This document shows, piece by piece, positions 1 through 5,314 of a stretch of 5,314 bases of DNA. The stretch comes from Candidatus Cloacimonadota bacterium. GTDB taxonomy: Bacteria > Cloacimonadota > Cloacimonadia > Cloacimonadales > Cloacimonadaceae. The notes below the pieces were generated by a model. The model did no database searches, was not told the DNA's origin, and saw only the letters and a program-made list of their open reading frames with translations. Position numbers and translations under genes: made by a program. The first letter of the stretch is position 1, and each line of letters opens with the position of its first letter. The DNA lies in NCBI GenBank assembly GCA_017995495.1, contig JAGOIS010000113.1:1-5314 (forward strand), written 5' to 3'.

Positions 1-2
1 CG

Positions 3-533
3 GCCTTTGTGGACCCCGCCACCATCAGGGTCAAGGTGGTGGAAACCCCCGTCATGGACATGGAGGAAACTGACCTCTACATTAAGGAAAACATTGGCCG
101 CGAGATCACCGTGGTCGGCGCCTGCATCGAAAGCGACGCCCACACAGTGGGGATCGACGCCATCATGAACATGAAGGGTTACAATCACCGCTACGGCCTG
201 GAACGCTATCAATACTTCAACGCCATCAACCTCGGCGCCCAGGTGCCCTCCGAAGACCTGCTGCGCCGCGCCCGGGAGGAAAAAGCCGACGCGATCCTCG
301 TTTCCCAGGTGGTCACCCAAAAGAACATCCACATCAAAAACCTCACCCGGCTGATCGAACTGGCCGAGGCGGAGCAGCTGCGCGACAAGATGCTCTTCGT
401 CTGCGGAGGCCCGCGCATCTCCCACGAACTGGCGATCGAACTGGGTTACGACGCCGGATTCGGCACTGGGACTTATTCCACTGATGTGGCGTCGTTTATC
501 GCGATAACGCTGGCAACTAAGATGAACAGATGA
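3..533 (+). CDS. kamE: Lysine 5,6-aminomutase, beta subunit (C-terminal part; 5' end outside window)
   Basis: KamE with KamD forms the adenosylcobalamin- and PLP-dependent enzyme that moves the terminal amino group of D-lysine or beta-lysine from C6 to C5 in lysine fermentation. The reading frame is open to the left edge (first complete codon at 3), so about 80-90 N-terminal residues of the usual ~260 are missing; the GTG at 9 is internal, not the start. The visible part is the Rossmann-like B12-binding domain. It has a DAHTVG motif (DxHxxG) whose His (codon 141-143) is the lower axial cobalt ligand. The Lys of the following MNMKGY (codon 174-176) lies exactly 11 residues later, matching the His133/Lys144 spacing of the clostridial enzyme, where this Lys forms the PLP aldimine. 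SQVVTQKN and CGGPRIS are further family blocks. Ornithine 4,5-aminomutase OraE has a similar domain, but the blocks fit KamE better. The last residues (MNR) and the stop lie within an 8-nt iterated repeat. Confidence 0.93.
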   Translation, partial: AFVDPATIRVKVVETPVMDMEETDLYIKENIGREITVVGACIESDAHTVGIDAIMNMKGYNHRYGLERYQYFNAINLGAQVPSEDLLRRAREEKADAILVSQVVTQKNIHIKNLTRLIELAEAEQLRDKMLFVCGGPRISHELAIELGYDAGFGTGTYSTDVASFIAITLATKMNR

Positions 534-553
534 ACAGGTGAACAGATTAACGG
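518..553. repeat. Left arm of 36-bp inverted repeat, made of four 8-nt units
   Basis: From 519 the sequence reads AGATGAAC, AGATGAAC, AGGTGAAC, AGATTAAC in tandem. The block 518-553 is the reverse complement of 1014-1049 with 32 of 36 positions matching by my alignment; two of the four mismatches would be G-T wobbles in RNA. The arm overlaps the kamE stop codon (531-533). Together with the right arm it encloses the first S23-type gene. Confidence 0.85.
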
Positions 554-581
554 AGATTGTTTTGGCCGGCACTGAGGTTAC

Positions 582-586
582 AGGAG
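582..586 (+). promoter_or_regulatory. Shine-Dalgarno site deciding the start of the first S23-type gene
   Basis: AGGAG lies six bases before the ATG at 593. It supports that start over the in-frame ATG at 557, which would add twelve residues (MFWPALRLQERK) not found in the family. The second S23-type gene also begins with MGSYRDL, confirming the choice. Confidence 0.75.
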
Positions 587-592
587 AGAAAA

Positions 593-964
593 ATGGGATC
601 ATATCGTGATCTGGACCTATATAAAGTAAGCTTGGATTTTGTGGTCAGTGTTTACAGGATCACGGAATCTTTTCCCAAACATGAGTTGTTTGGTATTTGC
701 TCTCAATTAAGAAGATGCGCTGTATCCATCCCATCGAACATTGCCGAGGGTTCGGGCAGGAATAATCGCAAGGAATATATACAGTTTCTGTTTATCGCCA
801 ATGGATCGCTGTCAGAACTGGAAACCCAGTTGGAAATTGCCCATAGATTGGGCTATTTGCAGGATATAGAAGACCTGCTGGAAAAAGTGAAATATATAAG
901 AAAGATGCTCAAAGGACTTATCAAATACCTGCAAAACCAAGATCCCAAAGCTGGAAAGGATTGA
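593..964 (+). CDS. Four-helix-bundle protein, S23 / 23S rRNA intervening-sequence family
   Basis: A 123-residue protein of the S23 (IVS-encoded) four-helix-bundle family, whose precise cellular role is unsettled. Family blocks visible are the N-terminal YRDLDLYK, the FPKHELFG loop between helices 1 and 2, the signature SIPSNIAEG at residues 45-53, and ANGSLSELETQLE at 69-81, then a charged C-terminal helix. There is no signal peptide or membrane segment. Members were first described inside intervening sequences of bacterial 23S rRNA genes; the DGR accessory protein Avd shares the fold, so database labels often confuse the two. Here the gene stands alone between kamE and rseP, inside a 36-bp inverted repeat, and is clearly more AT-rich than its neighbours, which suggests insertion. 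It is about two-thirds identical over the first ~88 residues to the second copy at 2475. Family assignment is secure; function is not. Confidence 0.9.
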   Translation: MGSYRDLDLYKVSLDFVVSVYRITESFPKHELFGICSQLRRCAVSIPSNIAEGSGRNNRKEYIQFLFIANGSLSELETQLEIAHRLGYLQDIEDLLEKVKYIRKMLKGLIKYLQNQDPKAGKD

Positions 965-1013
965 AATGTTTGTCTATATTGCTCTATCAAGCACCCAGAT
1001 GACTATGGCACCT

Positions 1014-1049
1014 CTGTTAATCTGTTCATCTGTTAATCTGTTAATCTTA
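1014..1049. repeat. Right arm of 36-bp inverted repeat around first S23-type gene
   Basis: An iterated block of TTAATCTG / TTCATCTG octamers that is the reverse complement of 518-553 with four mismatches. It ends only 14 bases before the rseP start codon. If transcribed through, the two arms would pair and place the S23-type gene in the loop of a long stem, echoing the stem that closes intervening sequences in 23S rRNA. That structural parallel is my inference. Confidence 0.85.
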
Positions 1050-1063
1050 CATCTTGAACTGCC

Positions 1064-2350
1064 ATGACTCTTATATACACCATCCTCGCCTTTGGCATCA
1101 TGATCTTCATCCACGAGCTGGGCCATTTTCTGGTCGCCAGCTGGTTCGGCGTCGGCATCGAAAAATTCTCCATCGGTTTTGGCAAACCGATAAAAGAATG
1201 GAGCCGGAAAGGCGTCCTCTGGCGGATCGGCTGGATCCCGCTGGGCGGCTACGTGAAGATGAAAGGTGAAAACACCGACGCGCCGGACAAGGAAGCCGAA
1301 GACTCGTTCCTGCGCAAGGCCTGGTGGAAAAAAGCCCTGATCGGCCTCAGCGGACCCTTCGCCAATCTGCTGCTGGGTTTGCTGCTGTTCATCATCTCCT
1401 TCAACCTGCCCGTCCACATCCAGGACCAAGCCGCCGTGCTCAGCCGGGCCGAAGGTTCCTGGTCCAGCGTCTTCGCCCCAGGCGACAGCATCGTGAGTGT
1501 GAATGGCAAGCCTGTAAAAGGTTTCAGCGAGTTTCTGGAAAATCTGATGGAGAAGCCTGAAAACACAGTCGTCTACCACCGCTCCGGACAGGATCTTGCA
1601 GCTCAGATCAGCTCCACGGACATCGACACCCTCCTGGCCAGCCTGTTTCCCATAGCCGACGCGCGGGTGGGTGAGGTGGTGCCCAAAACCGCCGCCTACC
1701 ATGCCAAACTGCAGCCCGGCGACAGAATTGTGGCGGTGGATTCCCTGGCCGTGAAGGACTGGTACGCGATGCGGGAAATGATCATCCACGCCCCGCGGGA
1801 CCAGGTGCTGCTCACCATCGAGCGCGACGGCGCCCTCTTCGCCAAGAGCCTCAAGCTGGAAGCCAGCCTCAACACCGGCGGCGCCAGGGCCATCGGGATC
1901 ATACAGTATCAGCCCGTGCGCTATGACCGCCGCTTCAACTTCCCGGAGGCCGTGAAACTGGGGGCCTACAACGCGGTCAGTTTCATCTCCCTGAATTACC
2001 AGGCTTTGGGAAAACTGCTGCGCAGCCCCTCCGAACTCAAAAAGTCGGTGGGAGGCCCGGTGATGATCGTCTCGATGAGCCAGCAGATCGGCCGGCGCGG
2101 ATTTGGCAGCCTGCTTATCTTCTTTGGCGGCATCAGCCTGATGCTGATGATCATGAACCTGCTCCCCATCCCCATTCTGGACGGCGGCCTCATCCTCTTT
2201 TCCCTCATCGAAGGCATCATCCGCCGGCCGATACCGCTGAAAGTACAGTCCATCCTGCAATCAATCGGTTTCGTATTACTAATGGCTTTGATGATCCTGG
2301 CCTTGTACTCAGATGTAACCAGCGAGGTTTTAAGGTTTATGAACAGATGA
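1064..2350 (+). CDS. rseP: RseP-family site-2 intramembrane zinc metalloprotease
   Basis: A 428-residue membrane protease (E. coli RseP is 450) that cleaves transmembrane segments of substrates such as anti-sigma factors, and signal-peptide remnants. The first membrane helix holds the zinc site HELGH at residues 17-21. Next comes the conserved GFGKPIKEW ... IPLGGYVKMKGE region (38-69), a second hydrophobic segment (~92-114), then two PDZ-like modules (~117-180, with PGDSIVSVNGKPV, and ~200-268, with QPGDRIVAVDSLAV). GPVMI is at 331-335. The third helix runs into NLLPIPILDGG (365-375), whose Asp373 is the third zinc ligand, and a last hydrophobic helix lies at ~395-420. The start at 1064 places HELGH at the usual distance from the N-terminus, but no Shine-Dalgarno site precedes it. 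The C-terminal MNR and stop come from the same ATGAACAGATGA sequence that ends kamE. Its substrate here cannot be told. Confidence 0.96.
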   Translation: MTLIYTILAFGIMIFIHELGHFLVASWFGVGIEKFSIGFGKPIKEWSRKGVLWRIGWIPLGGYVKMKGENTDAPDKEAEDSFLRKAWWKKALIGLSGPFANLLLGLLLFIISFNLPVHIQDQAAVLSRAEGSWSSVFAPGDSIVSVNGKPVKGFSEFLENLMEKPENTVVYHRSGQDLAAQISSTDIDTLLASLFPIADARVGEVVPKTAAYHAKLQPGDRIVAVDSLAVKDWYAMREMIIHAPRDQVLLTIERDGALFAKSLKLEASLNTGGARAIGIIQYQPVRYDRRFNFPEAVKLGAYNAVSFISLNYQALGKLLRSPSELKKSVGGPVMIVSMSQQIGRRGFGSLLIFFGGISLMLMIMNLLPIPILDGGLILFSLIEGIIRRPIPLKVQSILQSIGFVLLMALMILALYSDVTSEVLRFMNR

Positions 2351-2376
2351 GAAATGGGGAAAAAGGGAAAAAGTTG
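2351..2376. repeat. Purine-rich left arm before second S23-type gene
   Basis: A run of G and A (GGGGAAAAAGGGAAAAAG) starts right after the rseP stop. GAAAAAGTTG (2367-2376) is perfectly complementary to CAACTTTTTC (2880-2889) on the far side of the second S23-type gene. Outside that core the pairing continues imperfectly between the purine run and the C/T run. This parallels the inverted repeat around the first S23-type gene but has an unrelated sequence. Confidence 0.6.
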
Positions 2377-2474
2377 GCGGCCTGGCTCAAGCCTGTGCCG
2401 TATGGTTCCAAAGTTACCAGATGCCAGGAAAAGGCTCTGACAAGTTGTTAGGTTTTTAGGTAAAGGATATTGAT

Positions 2475-2837
2475 ATGGGATCCTATCGCGACCTGGAAGT
2501 ATACGGCAAGAGCATGGACCTTGCCCTGGCAGTTTACAAGCTGACAAACTCTTTTCCAAACCAGGAACTGTATTGCCTCACATCTCAAATGAGGAGATGC
2601 GCGGTTTCCATTCCGTCGAATGTGGCTGAAGGCCACAGCCGCAACAGTACTCCGGAATTCATCCGTTTTCTGAACATTGCCAACGGTTCCCTCTCCGAAC
2701 TTGAAACCCAGCTGGAACTTGCTTTCAGGCTTGAGTATTATCATGATTTTGAATGTTACTCCGCGCAGATCAGGCATATTCGCTCGATGCTCATCAATCT
2801 GATCAAAGCTCTCAAGGCTAAAATTGAAAAAGCCTGA
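2475..2837 (+). CDS. Second four-helix-bundle protein, S23 / 23S rRNA intervening-sequence family
   Basis: A 120-residue paralogue of the protein at 593-964, aligning without gaps for most of its length. It shares the MGSYRDL start, SIPSNVAEG (45-53) and ANGSLSELETQLE (69-81); the last third diverges, as expected for a helix under weak constraint. AAAGGA at 2462-2467 is a Shine-Dalgarno site seven bases from the ATG. It is soluble, with no signal peptide. The gene sits between rseP and tgt, flanked by a purine-rich left arm and pyrimidine-rich right arms, so it is a second instance of the same arrangement. The divergence between copies and their different flanks argue against a recent tandem duplication. 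It resembles the classic S23 group more than dedicated DGR Avd proteins, although a DGR lies 2 kb away. Function is not established. Confidence 0.9.
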   Translation: MGSYRDLEVYGKSMDLALAVYKLTNSFPNQELYCLTSQMRRCAVSIPSNVAEGHSRNSTPEFIRFLNIANGSLSELETQLELAFRLEYYHDFECYSAQIRHIRSMLINLIKALKAKIEKA

Positions 2838-2866
2838 AAGAACTACTGAATTCCATAATTGTATGA

Positions 2867-4096
<1,230 letters not shown>

Positions 4097-4304
4097 ACCT
4101 CCACCTCCTCCGCCAGGATCATTTCCCCAAGTACCTTACCCCAAAACCAGCAGACTTCAAAATGACCAGATTGGCAACGCAAACACAATATTGACTTATC
4201 TATATGCAATGCATGCATTAAAGGCATCAATGCTGAACAATTTTCATCAATTGGTGTCAATTGCCTGTCCCACAACCCACAAACCCGTTTCCTCCCTTGT
4301 CGCT
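4097..4304. other. Intergenic region after tgt, no gene recognised
   Basis: Two hundred bases of increasingly AT-rich sequence with no credible reading frame. It contains a 12-bp palindrome AATGCATGCATT (4208-4219) and a direct repeat TCAATTG (4247-4253 and 4257-4263). TTGACT at 4191 has no convincing -10 partner, so I do not call a promoter. No intrinsic terminator for tgt was seen before the large hairpin. Confidence 0.5.
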
Positions 4305-4387
4305 CCGGCGATCAATACGGAATAAATACGGAATCAATACGGATGAAATCCGTATTGATTCCGTATTTATTCCGTATTGATCGCCGG
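4305..4387. repeat. Perfect 40-bp-arm inverted repeat with 3-nt loop, built from 11-nt iterations
   Basis: Bases 4305-4344 and 4348-4387 are perfect reverse complements (40 of 40), separated only by GAA. Within each arm an 11-nt motif of the form ATCAATACGGA / ATAAATACGGA is repeated about three times, capped by CCGGCG / CGCCGG. As DNA it could extrude a cruciform; as RNA from either strand it would be an exceptionally stable hairpin and a likely RNase III substrate. It lies between the convergent tgt and DGR units, so it could block or trim read-through from both, but no T-run follows on either side, so it is not a standard intrinsic terminator. Confidence 0.95.
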
Positions 4388-4416
4388 GGAGGACAGAGCC
4401 TCCAACTGATCAGACT

Positions 4417-4455
4417 GTCCTACAAACCAGTCCTACAAACCAGTCCTACAAACCA
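4417..4455. repeat. Three tandem copies of a 13-bp repeat
   Basis: GTCCTACAAACCA occurs three times in perfect tandem (4417-4429, 4430-4442, 4443-4455). No inverted partner was found in the window. The copy count and short period resemble the other iterated arrays here. Confidence 0.92.
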
Positions 4456-4662
4456 TTGCGGCCAGGGTATATCAGCTTGGTCTTTGGAATCAGCCTGTAG
4501 GGCGATAGAACGATATTGGAACAAGATTTCTCAAACATCAAATTCAGGTTTTCGAGATATTTCCTACCAACCTAAAAGAATCATTCGATGCATTTACTGC
4601 ATCAGGTCAAAACGCTGGGCTATATTTCGCGCGCCCGGAAACTCCGCGGGGAGAATACCGGT
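4456..4662. other. Region downstream of DGR template repeat, no gene recognised
   Basis: About 200 bases with no supported coding sequence on either strand; open frames through it also run through the hairpin or the template repeat and look accidental. A small hairpin GATGCA-TTTAC-TGCATC lies at 4587-4603. On the - strand this is the segment that follows the template repeat, the position where DGR template RNAs can carry structural or priming sequence, but nothing here proves such a role. Confidence 0.4.
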
Positions 4663-4803
4663 TCAGGCTGGCTCAGCATTACAGAGACGAAACCCGTTGT
4701 TGTTGTTGCTGTTGTTCGGGTTGTTGTTATTGCGATTGGCGACCCGGCAGTTGTTGGCATTGTTGTTCCAGTTGCCACCGCGCAACAGTCTCCTTGGCGC
4801 TTT
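4663..4803 (-). repeat. DGR template repeat (TR), adenine-rich, formylglycine-generating-enzyme/C-type-lectin-like type
   Basis: Read on the - strand from 4800, one frame gives APRRLLRGGNW, then a stretch of Asn codons broken by Ala, Cys, Arg, Pro and Ser, then GFRLCNAEPA and a TGA at 4665-4663. This is the C-terminal pattern of formylglycine-generating-enzyme/C-type-lectin-like target proteins (RGG.W ... GFR), with the exposed positions as Asn codons. There are 17 Asn codons (14 AAC and 3 AAT), plus one AGC. This is what a DGR template looks like: adenines are copied with errors by the reverse transcriptase and the cDNA replaces the variable repeat of the target gene. The TR begins within a few bases of the RT stop on the same strand and has no start codon of its own in this frame. 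Exact ends are uncertain because the variable repeat is outside the window. Confidence 0.88.
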
Positions 4804-4807
4804 GACC

Positions 4808-5314
4808 TTAGGGAAGTACCATTTTCCACTTCCTCTTCTCATTTGAAAACTCTATGTCCCCGAATACGCTGTTTATCAGTTTCTTGGTATGGCCTGCGCT
4901 TAGGTATCCAATATGCCCGTTGATGCTGCGCAGTAGTTGGTTGAAATCAGTGACCACTTTGCGAGATTTCAGTTTACGCCTGAATCTGACCAAGTTCCTG
5001 GAGCGTAATTTGATCCTGTTCTCATGCAGCCGGAAGCCCAGAAAGTCTATCCCTTGTGAGTTCTTCTTGATATAGTTCTTTTTCTCGTTGGGACAAAGCC
5101 TGATCTCGGCCAACCCTGAACTGATTTGGGTTACGGCGTTCTTGAGACTTTCCCACGAATCACCAAACACAATGACATCGTCCATGTATCTGATGTAGTA
5201 GGGGAAGTGCAGCTGTTCGCGCACATAGTGGTCGAAATCATTCAAATAGAAATTGGCAAAGAGCTGGCTGGTCAGGTTACCAATCGGCAATCCCCGCGGC
5301 CGAACCATATCGCA
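4808..5314 (-). CDS. DGR-type reverse transcriptase (C-terminal part; N-terminus outside window)
   Basis: The frame is open at the right edge (the two residues before the ATG at 5308 are Cys-Asp), so this is the last ~168 residues of what is usually a 300-400 residue protein. Numbering from that internal Met, LPIGNLTSQ lies at 7-15: the SQ in this motif is the DGR signature where group II intron RTs have SP. The catalytic YMDD is at 41-44 in IRYMDDVIVF, and FLGF at 89-92 begins the last palm/thumb motif. The basic C-terminal tail ends KRKWKMVLP. No maturase, endonuclease or integrase domain follows. In DGRs this enzyme, with an Avd partner, reverse-transcribes the template RNA with errors at adenines. 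The adjacent template repeat makes the DGR assignment strong; a retron or group II intron RT is unlikely. Confidence 0.92.
   Translation of the reverse strand, partial: CDMVRPRGLPIGNLTSQLFANFYLNDFDHYVREQLHFPYYIRYMDDVIVFGDSWESLKNAVTQISSGLAEIRLCPNEKKNYIKKNSQGIDFLGFRLHENRIKLRSRNLVRFRRKLKSRKVVTDFNQLLRSINGHIGYLSAGHTKKLINSVFGDIEFSNEKRKWKMVLP

Noticed and set aside
974..2260. Long 428-codon open frame on the - strand opposite rseP
   Set aside because: It is the antisense of a fully conserved rseP; its His/Asp/Gln-rich translation resembles no family and arises from GC-rich codon bias.
4191..4220. Possible promoter with TTGACT as -35
   Set aside because: The hexamer at the right distance (TGCATT) is a poor -10, and no gene follows on the + strand.
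4417..4455. CRISPR array
   Set aside because: The units are 13 bp in direct contact, with no spacers and no cas genes in view.
4696..4773. GTT/AAC tract as a simple trinucleotide microsatellite
   Set aside because: The run is interrupted at specific scaffold codons and framed by RGG.W and GFR, which fits a template repeat and not slippage expansion.
4343..4846. 167-codon + strand open frame through hairpin, tandem repeat and TR
   Set aside because: It starts inside the hairpin, crosses three non-coding elements and shows no recognisable domain.
4588..4923. Val-rich open frame on the + strand and a Thr-rich one on the - strand across the GTT/AAC tract
   Set aside because: Both are alternative frames of the DGR template repeat; the repetitive residues come from the Asn-codon run read out of frame.

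Overview
This 5.3 kb window is bacterial. It holds three housekeeping or metabolic genes on the + strand, two small four-helix-bundle (S23 / 23S rRNA intervening-sequence protein) genes wedged between them, and, on the - strand at the right end, the tail of a diversity-generating retroelement (DGR): a reverse transcriptase followed directly by its adenine-rich template repeat.

Layout, left to right. The C-terminal two thirds of kamE (lysine 5,6-aminomutase beta subunit, a lysine fermentation enzyme) ends at 533. A first S23-type gene (593-964) sits inside a 36-bp inverted repeat built from 8-nt units. rseP (1064-2350), an intramembrane site-2 metalloprotease, follows. A second S23-type gene (2475-2837) is flanked by a purine-rich left arm and pyrimidine-rich right arms. 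tgt (2987-4096), queuine/preQ1 tRNA-guanine transglycosylase, has every catalytic and zinc residue in place. Then comes a roughly 700-bp non-coding stretch with a perfect 40-bp-arm hairpin (4305-4387), a 3 x 13-bp tandem repeat (4417-4455) and the DGR template repeat (about 4663-4803, - strand). The reverse transcriptase (4808 to the window edge, - strand) is cut off at its N-terminus. The variable repeat and its target protein are not here and should lie beyond the right edge.

Organism. Lysine fermentation (kamE), S23-type genes in intergenic spaces, pervasive short iterated repeats, starts without Shine-Dalgarno sites on rseP and tgt, and a DGR together suggest an anaerobic amino-acid fermenter of the FCB / candidate-phylum type. 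Cloacimonadota is my best guess, but this is inference from gene content only. The conserved genes are GC-rich; the S23 genes and the 4100-4650 region are visibly more AT-rich.

Two things stand out. (1) The DGR: an RT with the LPIGNLTSQ and YMDD motifs, then a template repeat which in one frame encodes a formylglycine-generating-enzyme/C-type-lectin-like terminus with 17 Asn codons, all AAC or AAT, so adenine mutagenesis can never create a stop. (2) Several gene junctions carry a different short-period iterated repeat, arranged as inverted pairs around each S23 gene or folded back on itself with no gene inside. This looks like a recurring S23-plus-iterated-inverted-repeat insertion unit. One such repeat supplies the last residues and stop codon of both kamE and rseP.
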